This document shows positions 25,465 through 33,247 of a stretch of DNA of 64,000 bases, one piece after another. Within the stretch, counting starts at the first letter, position 1, and every line of letters starts with the position of its first letter. The notes beneath the pieces were generated by a model that did not search any database, was not told the origin of the DNA, and worked only from the letters and a program-made list of their open reading frames with translations. This stretch comes from an uncultured Bifidobacterium sp. (GTDB lineage Bacteria; Actinomycetota; Actinomycetes; Actinomycetales; Bifidobacteriaceae), in NCBI RefSeq assembly GCF_959020145.1, contig NZ_CAUEQY010000007.1, forward strand, positions 1 to 64,000. The letters are read 5' to 3'. The position numbers were made by a program, and so were the translations under genes.

Positions 25465-27349
25465 CGGTGACTGACTTGGCGAGGTTGCGCGGCTTGTCCA
25501 CGTCGTAGTTCTTAAGCTTGGCCATGTCCATGGCGAACAGCTGCAGCGGCACCACGTCCACCAGCGGGCTCATCAGCGTCGGGCATGCGGGACGCCAGAA
25601 CACCACGTCGGCGTAACGCTCCACATCCGGATCGTTCTCCTCGGCCACGGCGATGATGTAGGCGCCGCGGGCCTTGACCTCCTCGATACCGGAGATGACT
25701 TTGGCGTGCAGCACGTTGCGTCCGCGCGCGGGCGGCACGATGAACACGACCGGCTCGCCCTCGTCGACCAGCGCGATCGGACCATGCTTGAGCTCTCCCG
25801 CGGCGAAGCCCTCGGTGAAGGTGTAGGCGATCTCCTTGAGCTTCAGCGCGCCTTCCATGGCGACCGGATACCCCACATGACGTCCGAGGAACAGGAAGGA
25901 CTTCGCGTCCACCATCTGCTTGGCGGCCTCCTGCACGGTCTTGGTCTGGGTGTCGAGGACCCACTGGATCTTGCGGGGCATGTCCTTCAGAGAGTCCAAA
26001 GTCTGGGCGATTTCGTCTCGATACATGGCACCCTTGACTTGGGCCAGATACAGGCCGAGCACGTATGCGGCGGTGATCTGCGCCACGAACGCCTTGGTGG
26101 AGGCGACCGCCACTTCCGGACCGGCGTGGGTGTAGAGCACCGCGTCGGATTCGCGTGGGATGGATGCGCCCTGCGTGTTGCAGATGGCCAATACCTTGGA
26201 GCCCTGCTCACGGGCGTGACGCAACGCCATCAGCGTGTCCATGGTCTCGCCGGACTGGGAGATGGCCACCACCAACGTTCGGGGGGTGAGGATCGGGTCA
26301 CGGTAGCGGAATTCGTGCGCGAGCTCCACCTCCACGGGGATGCGCACCCAATGCTCGATGGCGTATTTGGCCACCATGCCCGCGTACGCGGCCGTGCCGC
26401 AGGCGATGACGATGATCTTGTCGATGGCTTTGAAATCATGCTCGTCGATGCGCACCTCATCGAGGTTGATGTTGCCGTTCTCGTCGAGACGTCCCAGCAG
26501 GGTGCGCTGCACGGCGGCCGGATCCTCGTGGATCTCCTTGTCCATGAAGGAGTCCCAGCCGCCTTTTTCGGCAGCCGAGGCATCCCAATCCACGGTGTAG
26601 GTCTTCGGATGTTCCACGATGTTGCCCATGAAGTCGGAGACGACGACCTTGTCTGCGGACACCATCACGGCCTGGTCCTGGTCGATTTCCATGGCGCGCT
26701 TGGTGTAGGCCACGAACGCGGCCACGTCGGAGCCGAGGAAGTTCTCGCCTTCGCCAAGACCGACCACCAGCGGCGAATCGTGACGGGCGCCAACCGCGAT
26801 GTCCGGCTGTCGCACGTCCGTGGCGAGGATGGTGAACGCGCCTTCCAGCATGCGGGCCAGACGGCGGATGGCCTTGAACAGGTCAGGCTTACCGGTTTCC
26901 TCGATGATCTTGTCGCTGATTTTGCCCAGCAGCTTCGCCGCGACCTCGGTATCGGTTTCGGAGACGAAACGATAGCCCTCCGTCTGCAGGTCGAGACGCA
27001 GCTGGGACGCGTTTTCGATGATGCCGTTGTGGATGATGGCGACCTTGCCGTCACGCGACGTGTGCGGATGCGCGTTAGTGTCGTTCGGCACGCCGTTCGT
27101 AGCCCAACGCGTATGGCCGATGCCCACGGTGGCGTCCGGCATCGGATCACGTTCGATGTCCTGCACCAGGTTGGCCAGACGTCCGGCCTTCTTACGGACG
27201 GCCACACGCTCCATGCCAGGCGCCGTCAGCGCCACGCCGGCCGAATCATATCCGCGGTATTCCAATCGCTGAAGTCCTTGGAGACACACCTCCAAAGGCT
27301 TGCCGCACGCGGTCCGAACATTTCCTGCATATCCTACGATTCCACACAT
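25457..27349 (-). CDS. glmS: Glutamine--fructose-6-phosphate aminotransferase
   Basis: GlmS forms glucosamine-6-phosphate from fructose-6-phosphate and glutamine, the entry to amino-sugar and cell-wall synthesis. The 630-residue protein starts MCGIVGYAG, where Cys2 is the glutaminase nucleophile after Met removal. The class II glutaminase domain occupies roughly the first 240 residues, followed by two SIS sugar-isomerase domains (for example VVAISQSGETMDTLMALR) and the C-terminal DKPRNLAKSVTVE. AAGGAGCT precedes the ATG. I see no glmS ribozyme-like structure in the 229 bp upstream. Confidence 0.97.
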   Translation of the reverse strand: MCGIVGYAGNVRTACGKPLEVCLQGLQRLEYRGYDSAGVALTAPGMERVAVRKKAGRLANLVQDIERDPMPDATVGIGHTRWATNGVPNDTNAHPHTSRDGKVAIIHNGIIENASQLRLDLQTEGYRFVSETDTEVAAKLLGKISDKIIEETGKPDLFKAIRRLARMLEGAFTILATDVRQPDIAVGARHDSPLVVGLGEGENFLGSDVAAFVAYTKRAMEIDQDQAVMVSADKVVVSDFMGNIVEHPKTYTVDWDASAAEKGGWDSFMDKEIHEDPAAVQRTLLGRLDENGNINLDEVRIDEHDFKAIDKIIVIACGTAAYAGMVAKYAIEHWVRIPVEVELAHEFRYRDPILTPRTLVVAISQSGETMDTLMALRHAREQGSKVLAICNTQGASIPRESDAVLYTHAGPEVAVASTKAFVAQITAAYVLGLYLAQVKGAMYRDEIAQTLDSLKDMPRKIQWVLDTQTKTVQEAAKQMVDAKSFLFLGRHVGYPVAMEGALKLKEIAYTFTEGFAAGELKHGPIALVDEGEPVVFIVPPARGRNVLHAKVISGIEEVKARGAYIIAVAEENDPDVERYADVVFWRPACPTLMSPLVDVVPLQLFAMDMAKLKNYDVDKPRNLAKSVTVE

Positions 27350-27493
27350 AGCTCCTTAGCCTATCGGGTAAGGATGTCAATCATGAAACCAAGCCGCGCG
27401 TCCTTACAAATCTTTGCCATATATGCGAAATCCCACTCCCCCAGGGAAATCGTGCGAACCAGTGGCGCACGCAACGCGCCCATCGTCGGCAGC

Positions 27494-27549
27494 AAAAAGA
27501 AAACCCAACCCACCGGACGTCTGCGGACGCTTGACGTCAGTGGATTGGG
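27494..27549 (-). terminator. Strong intrinsic terminator of the amino acid ABC operon
   Basis: On the minus strand CCCAATCCAC...GACGTC pairs with GACGT...GTGGGTTGGG around an 11-base loop, with small internal mismatches, and is followed directly by TTTTCTTTTT. It lies just past the stop of the ATPase gene and upstream of glmS. Confidence 0.88.
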
Positions 27550-27578
27550 AATTTACGGCAGTACGACAGCCTTACTTG

Positions 27579-28373
27579 CTACAGGACGTGCTGCAGGAAG
27601 TCCTTGAAGCGCGGCTCGCTCGGATGGTCGATGATTTCCGGACCGCCTTGTTCGACGACCACACCACCGTCCATGAAGACGATCTGGTCGGCGACCTCGC
27701 GCGCGAAACCGATCTCATGGGTGACGACCACCATGGTCATGCCTTCCTTGGCGAGGTCGAGCATGACGTTGAGCACTTCGCCGACCAGTTCCGGATCAAG
27801 CGCGGATGTCGGCTCGTCAAACAGCATGATCTCCGGCTTCATGGCAAGCGCGCGTGCGATGGCCACGCGCTGCTGCTGACCGCCGGAAAGCTGCGCCGGA
27901 TAATAATCGAGGCGCTCCCCCATGCCGACGCGGTTCAGCTCCTCGATGGCGAGCTTGCGAGCTTCCTTCTTGTCCATGTGCTTGACGTGGACCGGAGCCT
28001 CCATGACGTTTTCAAGAGCCGTCATATGCGGGAACAGGTTGAAGCGCTGGAACACCATGCCCAGTTTGGAACGCTGTTCGGCCACTTCCTTGTCGTTCAG
28101 GGTCTGCAGCACGCGTTCGCCGCCCTTGTCGACGTATTTGTAGCCGATCATCTCGCCGTCAACGTCGATTTCGCCGCCAGTCAGCGTCTCCAGCTGGTTG
28201 ATCAGACGCAGGAACGTGGATTTGCCGGAGCCGGACGGACCGAGGATCACGGTGACGGTGCCCGGCATGACGGTCATGTCGATGCCTTTGAGCACATGCA
28301 GATTGCCGAAGGCCTTATGAACCTGCGTCGCCTTGACTGCAGGAACGATTTCGTTGGTTGTGATTTCGCTCAT
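27579..28373 (-). CDS. Polar amino acid ABC transporter ATPase (GlnQ/HisP-type)
   Basis: This 264-residue ATPase energises amino acid uptake. It shows Walker A GPSGSGKST, Q-loop VFQRFNLFPHMTALENV (the FNLFPHMT wording is typical of the PAAT family), signature LSGGQQQR and Walker B IMLFDEPTSALDPE. The start at 28373 (MSEITTNE) is preferred because GAGGGG precedes it at normal spacing; an upstream ATG at 28388 overlaps the permease end. It is the third gene of the operon with the permease and binding protein. Confidence 0.92.
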   Translation of the reverse strand: MSEITTNEIVPAVKATQVHKAFGNLHVLKGIDMTVMPGTVTVILGPSGSGKSTFLRLINQLETLTGGEIDVDGEMIGYKYVDKGGERVLQTLNDKEVAEQRSKLGMVFQRFNLFPHMTALENVMEAPVHVKHMDKKEARKLAIEELNRVGMGERLDYYPAQLSGGQQQRVAIARALAMKPEIMLFDEPTSALDPELVGEVLNVMLDLAKEGMTMVVVTHEIGFAREVADQIVFMDGGVVVEQGGPEIIDHPSEPRFKDFLQHVL

Positions 28374-28384
28374 GGTCGTTCCCC

Positions 28385-29368
28385 TCACGCGGTCATTCCC
28401 GCGAACGTGGCTTCGTTCTGCTTGTCGATGTCATCCTTGGGCTCGCCGAAGGTCTTGCCTGGCAACGGCGTGCGCTTGCCGCGGGCGCCGGCCGGACGGG
28501 CGTCGAAGCCCTTGCCGAAGTGCTTTTCGAGTCGGGACTGGATGACCATCAGGATGGACGTGATGACCAGATACCAGATGCAGGCCACGATCAGCAGCGG
28601 GATCGGCTTGTACAGACGGGTCGCGATCGCCGTGGTGGCGAACTGCAGTTCCAGCGTGAACGGCACGGCGTTGACAAGCGACGTGGTCTTCAGCATGCCG
28701 ATGAACTCGTTGCCGGTCGGCGGGATGATGATGCGCATGGCCTGCGGCAGCACGATGCGACGCATGATGAGCGTGCGCTTCATGCCGAGGGCCTTTGCGG
28801 CCTCCGTCTGCCCCGGGTCGACCGCCTCAAGTCCGGCGCGCACGATTTCAGCCAGGTAGGCGGCCTCATTCAGGGCCAGGCCCAGCCATGCGGCGTTGAA
28901 TGCGGTGATGACAGACTGGGAGTCAATGCTCCAGAATTCGATTGAGGTGAACGGGATGCCCACGCCGATGCGCGGCACCAGCACCGCGAACAGACCCCAG
29001 AAGACCAGCTGCGTGTACACAGGGGTTCCGCGGAAGAACCAGATGTAGAACCAGCTCACGCCGCGCAGCACCGGGTTGATGGATTTGCGCATGACCGCCA
29101 GAACGACCGCCAGAATGATGGCGATGACCATCGAGATGACGGTCAGCAGCAGCGTGTACTTGATGCCTTCCAGTACGTTCTCGTTGAACAGGTATTTCCA
29201 GACCACATTCCATTCGAAACGCGGATTGGTGACCAAAGCCTGCACCAGCATCGCGGCGAAGAGCGCGACGATGATGGCCGCCACGATCGGACCCGTACGC
29301 TTGACAGGCAAGGCTTTAATGCGATTGGGAATATCGAGGCCGTCGCCGTCGACTTGTTTCTTCGCCAT
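28385..29368 (-). CDS. Polar amino acid ABC transporter permease
   Basis: This 327-residue membrane subunit of the HisM/GlnP family has a cytoplasmic N-terminus and about five helices. The PAAT coupling loop is visible in EIVRAGLEAVDPGQTEAAKALGM, with the conserved EAxxALG element. A C-terminal extension of about 50 residues past the last helix is rich in Gly, Lys and Asp and looks unstructured. Only one permease gene is present, so it probably works as a homodimer. AAAGGAAA precedes the ATG. Confidence 0.92.
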   Translation of the reverse strand: MAKKQVDGDGLDIPNRIKALPVKRTGPIVAAIIVALFAAMLVQALVTNPRFEWNVVWKYLFNENVLEGIKYTLLLTVISMVIAIILAVVLAVMRKSINPVLRGVSWFYIWFFRGTPVYTQLVFWGLFAVLVPRIGVGIPFTSIEFWSIDSQSVITAFNAAWLGLALNEAAYLAEIVRAGLEAVDPGQTEAAKALGMKRTLIMRRIVLPQAMRIIIPPTGNEFIGMLKTTSLVNAVPFTLELQFATTAIATRLYKPIPLLIVACIWYLVITSILMVIQSRLEKHFGKGFDARPAGARGKRTPLPGKTFGEPKDDIDKQNEATFAGMTA

Positions 29369-29402
29369 GATGCTGTTTCCTTTTTCTATCTATCTGATGA
29401 GA

Positions 29403-30332
29403 TCAGTTGAGGTCGGTCGGATTGATCTCAGCCTTGTCGAGAGCGCCGGACTCGACGCCCCAATGCTTGAGGATCTTCATGTACGTGCCGTCATCCATCA
29501 GCTTCTGCATGGCCGCCTGCACCGCCTTGGCCGTGTCGGAATCACCCTTCTTGATGGCCACGGCCTCCTTGGTCACGCCGACGTCCTCACCGAGGGCCTC
29601 AAGCTGGTCGTCGGTCTGGGAGATCGCATAACCCGCGACCGGCGAATCGGCGTAGAACACGTCGGCCTTACCGGTGGCCACTGCGGTGGCGGCTTCGGCC
29701 TGACGCTTGTAAGACATCACTTCGGCCTTCTTGTCGGCCTTGCAGCCCTTGGCGATCTTGTTGGCCTCGTCCTCCTGGACGGTGCCGGTCTGCACTGCGA
29801 TCTTCGCGCCGCACATGTCGGAGGTGTCGAGCTTCTTCGGGTTGCCCTTCTGCACGGCCCACGTGGAGCCGGCGCGGTAGTAGCTCACGAAGTCGACGGA
29901 CTGCAGACGCTCTTCGGTGATGGTCATGGCGGTGATGCCCAGATCGTACTTGGAGCCGATGGACGGGACGATGGTGTCGAACATGGAGGAGACGATCTTC
30001 GGCTTCAGGCCCAGCGTCTGGGCGATGGCCTTGGACATGTCCACATCGTAGCCGACCGGGGTCTTGCCGTCTTCGGCGTAGAATTCGGCCGGAGCATAGG
30101 ACAGTTCCATGCCGACGGACAGCTCGCCGTCCTTGACGGTCTTCGCAGAGGCGGCCAGCTTGGCCAGCTCGTCATCCTTCTTGATGGTGCTCACATCGTA
30201 ACCAACGGTGGTGTTCTTCGCCTTCGAGTCGCTTTTGGCGTCACCGGAATCCGTGGTGCCGCATGCGGCGACGGAGAACATCATGGCCGCGCTCAGCGCG
30301 AGAGCGGCAAACGATTTGAATTTCAACGACAT
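29403..30332 (-). CDS. Amino acid ABC transporter binding lipoprotein, copy 1
   Basis: This 309-residue SBP_bac_3-family protein captures a polar amino acid outside the cell. The signal peptide ends in a lipobox with Cys24 (SVAACGTT). Family features include DGKTPVGYDVDMSKAIA and GSKYDLGITAMTITEER. AAGGAG precedes the ATG at 30332, and the permease starts 34 bp downstream, so this is the cognate binding protein of the operon. Its last 72 or so codons are identical at DNA level to the same part of copy 2 (see repeat entry). The terminator of copy 2 lies about 130 bp upstream. Confidence 0.92.
   Translation of the reverse strand: MSLKFKSFAALALSAAMMFSVAACGTTDSGDAKSDSKAKNTTVGYDVSTIKKDDELAKLAASAKTVKDGELSVGMELSYAPAEFYAEDGKTPVGYDVDMSKAIAQTLGLKPKIVSSMFDTIVPSIGSKYDLGITAMTITEERLQSVDFVSYYRAGSTWAVQKGNPKKLDTSDMCGAKIAVQTGTVQEDEANKIAKGCKADKKAEVMSYKRQAEAATAVATGKADVFYADSPVAGYAISQTDDQLEALGEDVGVTKEAVAIKKGDSDTAKAVQAAMQKLMDDGTYMKILKHWGVESGALDKAEINPTDLN
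29452..29669. repeat. 218-bp identical block shared by binding-protein copies 1 and 2
   Basis: Bases 29452-29669 are identical to 30569-30786, offset 1117, covering the C-terminal lobe codons of both genes. Outside the block the two genes diverge at once. This is the pattern expected of recent gene conversion or unequal recombination between tandem paralogues. Confidence 0.92.
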
Positions 30333-30453
30333 AGTGGGTTCTCCTTCTATTCTCTTCCCATCCACTGAACGGTAATCGTCCATTTGCCAATCAGACGTCC
30401 AGTATTCCAAAGGCACACGATAAAACCGCAATGCTACGCTGACGTTAATCGGC

Positions 30454-30499
30454 AAAAAGCGTAGGGGCATCGATCTATATACATCCGATGCCCCTACGC
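30454..30499 (-). terminator. Strong intrinsic terminator between binding-protein copies 2 and 1
   Basis: A perfect 14-bp stem (GCGTAGGGGCATCG and complement, 30459-30499) is followed on the minus strand by TTTTT. It closes the transcript of copy 2 and separates it from the operon that begins with copy 1. Confidence 0.92.
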
Positions 30500-30519
30500 C
30501 CGCAGCGTCAGTGCGCCGA

Positions 30520-31455
30520 TCAGCCCAAATCGGTCGGGTTGATCTCGGCCTTGTCGACGGCGCCGGATTCGACGCCCCAATGCTTGAGGATCTTCATGTA
30601 CGTGCCGTCATCCATCAGCTTCTGCATGGCCGCCTGCACCGCCTTGGCCGTGTCGGAATCACCCTTCTTGATGGCCACGGCCTCCTTGGTCACGCCGACG
30701 TCCTCACCGAGGGCCTCAAGCTGGTCGTCGGTCTGGGAGATCGCATAACCCGCGACCGGCGAATCGGCGTAGAACACGTCGGCCTTGCCGGTGACGACGT
30801 TGGTGGTCACATCGGTCTGCAGCTTGTTGGACAGGATCTGGACGTCAAGCTTGTTGTCCGCCTTGCACTGTTCGGCGCCCTTGTTGACTTCCTCCTCCTG
30901 TGTGGTGCCGGTCTGCACCGCGATCTTCAATCCGCACAGGTCGGACGTGTCGATCTTGCTTGGGTTGCCCTTCTTGACCACCCACGTGGAACCGGCCTTG
31001 AACATGCTGACGAAGTCGACGGCCTTCATGCGTTCCGGGGTAATGGTGAACGACGAGACGCCGATATCGTACTTCGAACCGATTGATGGAATGATCGAAT
31101 CGAAATTCGACGTCTGCGGATCCGCCTCGAGGCCGAACGTTTTCGCCAACGCCTTGACGATGTCCACGTCGAAGCCGACCGGCGTCTTGCCGTCCGCGGC
31201 CAGGAACTCGGCCGGCGCGTACGACGTATCCATGCCGACGGTCAGCTTGCCGTCCTTGGTGACGGAGGACGGCAGCATCTTGGCGATCTTCTCGTCCTTC
31301 TTCACGCCGGACACGTCGTAACCGGTGGTCGACGACGAATTCGAATCGACGGAAGCTTGGGAATCCGTTTTGTCGGAGGTTCCGCAGGCTCCCATCGAGA
31401 CGACCATCGCCGCGCTCAACGCGAGCGCCGCCCAACCTTTCAGGTTCCTCATCAT
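30520..31455 (-). CDS. Amino acid ABC transporter binding lipoprotein, copy 2
   Basis: This 311-residue SBP_bac_3 protein is a paralogue of its two neighbours. The lipobox cysteine is Cys24 (SMGACGTS). The mid-part GKTPVGFDVDIVKALAKTFGLEAD is closer to copy 3, while the C-terminal part is identical to copy 1, making it a mosaic of the two. ATGs at 31455 and 31452 follow AGAGGAC. No permease is in its transcript, which ends at the terminator at 30454-30499. It probably hands substrate to the permease downstream or to one elsewhere. Confidence 0.9.
   Translation of the reverse strand: MMRNLKGWAALALSAAMVVSMGACGTSDKTDSQASVDSNSSSTTGYDVSGVKKDEKIAKMLPSSVTKDGKLTVGMDTSYAPAEFLAADGKTPVGFDVDIVKALAKTFGLEADPQTSNFDSIIPSIGSKYDIGVSSFTITPERMKAVDFVSMFKAGSTWVVKKGNPSKIDTSDLCGLKIAVQTGTTQEEEVNKGAEQCKADNKLDVQILSNKLQTDVTTNVVTGKADVFYADSPVAGYAISQTDDQLEALGEDVGVTKEAVAIKKGDSDTAKAVQAAMQKLMDDGTYMKILKHWGVESGAVDKAEINPTDLG
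30569..30786. repeat. 218-bp identical block, partner in copy 2
   Basis: This is the second member of the identical pair with 29452-29669. It overlaps a further 70-bp identity, 30752-30821, with copy 3 (31801-31870), so copy 2 carries adjoining tracts matching both paralogues. Confidence 0.92.
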
Positions 31456-31565
31456 GGCAAGTCCTCTCTTCAACCCAGCCAAATCAACCAGCCAAACGTG
31501 GCTATGGCATAACCTAAGAGCGGATTGCTACGAGCGTATTAACGGACGCAAAAGTTCCGAAACAT

Positions 31566-32513
31566 TCACTCGTTGATGCCGGGGGTGTTGATCTCCGGCT
31601 TGCTGATGGCACCGTCCTGAACACCCCAGTACTTGAGGATCTTCATGTAGGTGCCGTCGTCGATGAGCTTCTGCAGGGCCTTCTGCAGGGCCTCGTCCAT
31701 CTGCTGGTCGCCCTTCTTGACGACGATGCCTTCCGGGGCGATGCCTTCGGTCTTGCCAAGCGTTTCGAGTTCGCCGTCGGTCTGCGCGATCGCGTAGCCG
31801 GCGACCGGCGAATCGGCGTAGAACACGTCGGCCTTGCCGGTGACGACGTTGGTGGTCACATCGGTCTGCAACTTGCTGGAGATAACGTCCATCTCCGCCT
31901 TGCCGTCGGCCTTGCATTGCTTGGCCATCTTGTTGGCGGCGGTCTCCTGCATGGTGGCGGTCTGCACGGCCACCTTCTTGCCGCACAGATCGGACGTGTC
32001 GACCTTGTTCGGGTTACCCTTCTTCACGGCCCATGCGGAGCCGGCGTTGAAGTGGCTGACGAAGTCGACCGCCTCGAGGCGTTCCTTGGTGACGGTGAAC
32101 GACGAGATGCCGATGTCGTACTTGGCGCCGACGGCCGGAATAATCGAATCGAAGTTCGCGGTTTCCGGATCGGCCTCAAGACCGAACACTCCGGCCAGCG
32201 CCTTGGCGATGTCCACGTCGAAGCCAACCGGCGTCTTGCCGTCCGCGGCCAGGAATTCGGCCGGCGCGTACGACGTATCCATGCCGATGGTGAGCTTGCC
32301 GTCCTTGGTCACATAATCCGGCAGCATTTTGGCGATCGCGTCGTCCTTCTTCACGCCGGAAACATCGTAACCGGTCAGTTCGCTGGACTTCGAACTGGAT
32401 TTCGACGCCGAGGCGTCGCTGTCGTCGCTGGTGCCGCATGCCGCGCCGGTGGCGAGCATGGCCACGCTCAACATGAACGCGGCGGCGGTTTTCAGGGCTT
32501 TTCCTGCTTGCAT
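31566..32513 (-). CDS. Amino acid ABC transporter binding lipoprotein, copy 3
   Basis: This 315-residue SBP_bac_3 protein has a signal peptide with lipobox Cys26 (TGAACGTS). The ligand-binding core (GKTPVGFDVDIAKALAGVFG, GAKYDIGISSFTVTKERLE) closely tracks copy 2, but its C-terminal lobe differs (TDGELETLGKTEGIAPEGIVV), which may shift ligand preference. AGGAGAGGGAAC precedes the ATG. A good promoter lies at 32559-32586. I see no clear terminator between it and copy 2, so both may share a transcript. Confidence 0.92.
   Translation of the reverse strand: MQAGKALKTAAAFMLSVAMLATGAACGTSDDSDASASKSSSKSSELTGYDVSGVKKDDAIAKMLPDYVTKDGKLTIGMDTSYAPAEFLAADGKTPVGFDVDIAKALAGVFGLEADPETANFDSIIPAVGAKYDIGISSFTVTKERLEAVDFVSHFNAGSAWAVKKGNPNKVDTSDLCGKKVAVQTATMQETAANKMAKQCKADGKAEMDVISSKLQTDVTTNVVTGKADVFYADSPVAGYAIAQTDGELETLGKTEGIAPEGIVVKKGDQQMDEALQKALQKLIDDGTYMKILKYWGVQDGAISKPEINTPGINE
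31801..31870. repeat. 70-bp identity between binding-protein copies 3 and 2
   Basis: Bases 31801-31870 match 30752-30821 without a mismatch and encode the hinge region around ADVFYADSPVAGYA. Flanks differ. It is a second conversion-like tract in the tandem array. Confidence 0.88.
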
Positions 32514-32558
32514 GTTCCCTCTCCTATGGATTCATATCGGCCTGTTCAGCCGAACCGT

Positions 32559-32586
32559 ATCCTAGCGTAAAGAGGGTGTGTTACAA
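32559..32586 (-). promoter_or_regulatory. Promoter of binding-protein copy 3
   Basis: On the minus strand TTGTAA (32581-32586) and TAGGAT (32559-32564) are separated by 16 bases, a good match to a primary sigma promoter. Transcription would start about 40 bases before the copy 3 start codon. Confidence 0.6.
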
Positions 32587-32639
32587 AAATTTTCCTGAAT
32601 CGGCGTTCTTTCACTATGTGAAACCGGAATTTTTCCGAT

Positions 32640-33119
32640 TTATCGCACCTGCTTGTTGGCGTATCGCATGGCTCGCAGCGCCTCACGCTTGTCCTGCTCC
32701 TCGCGAAGCGACTGGCGCTTGTCGAATTCCTTCTTGCCTCGGGCGAGCGCGATCTCGACCTTGACGCGGCCGTCTTTGAAATACAGGCTCAGCGGAATGA
32801 TGGTGAATCCCTTGGCCTGGGTTTGGCGGGCCAGCTTGTCGATCTGCGCCGCATGCAGCAGCAGCTTGCGCTTGCGTTTGGGTGCGTGGTTGTTCCACGT
32901 GCCGTTGAGATATTCGGGAATGTTGGCTCCCTCAAGCCACATCTCCCCACGACGGTCGATGGTGATGAACGATTCGGCCAGCGACGCCCGTCCTTCACGA
33001 AGCGACTTCACTTCGGTGCCGGTCAACACGAGACCGGCCTCATACTTGTCTTCGATGGCGTAGTCGTGACGCGCCTTCTTGTTCTGCGCGATCGGTTTGG
33101 TTCCCTGTTCTTTGGCCAT
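32640..33119 (-). CDS. smpB: SsrA-binding protein SmpB
   Basis: SmpB binds tmRNA and brings it to stalled ribosomes for trans-translation. The 159-residue protein opens its beta-barrel with NKKARHDYAIEDKYEAGLVLTGTEVKSLREGRASL, of which HDYxIEDxxEAGIxLxGTEVKSLR is the family signature region. The C-terminal basic tail KKEFDKRQSLREEQDKREALRAMR enters the decoding centre. AAGGAGG precedes the ATG. It closes the prfB-ftsE-ftsX-CHAP-smpB group. I did not find the tmRNA gene in this window. Confidence 0.96.
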   Translation of the reverse strand: MAKEQGTKPIAQNKKARHDYAIEDKYEAGLVLTGTEVKSLREGRASLAESFITIDRRGEMWLEGANIPEYLNGTWNNHAPKRKRKLLLHAAQIDKLARQTQAKGFTIIPLSLYFKDGRVKVEIALARGKKEFDKRQSLREEQDKREALRAMRYANKQVR

Positions 33120-33247
33120 GTCGGACCTCCTTCCCGGTTCTTTCGATCAGTGTATGCAACGCGACTCCGTCGACCATATCACGAAAGCGCGTCGCCCGAC
33201 GATGCGGACGGCGCGCTTGCCGTGGTTTCATGTCTGGAACGGAACCG

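Noticed and set aside
27350..27578. glmS ribozyme upstream of glmS
   Set aside because: The ribozyme is known mainly from Firmicutes, and this short gap is largely filled by the terminator of the preceding operon plus the glmS ribosome site, with no matching structure.
25706..27607. 633-codon plus-strand frame over glmS, and similar long frames over guaB (54422-56092) and the alpha-glucosidase gene (51333-53111)
   Set aside because: All lie opposite well-supported enzymes and have shadow-like composition rich in His, Arg, Asp and Gly. None has a family motif.
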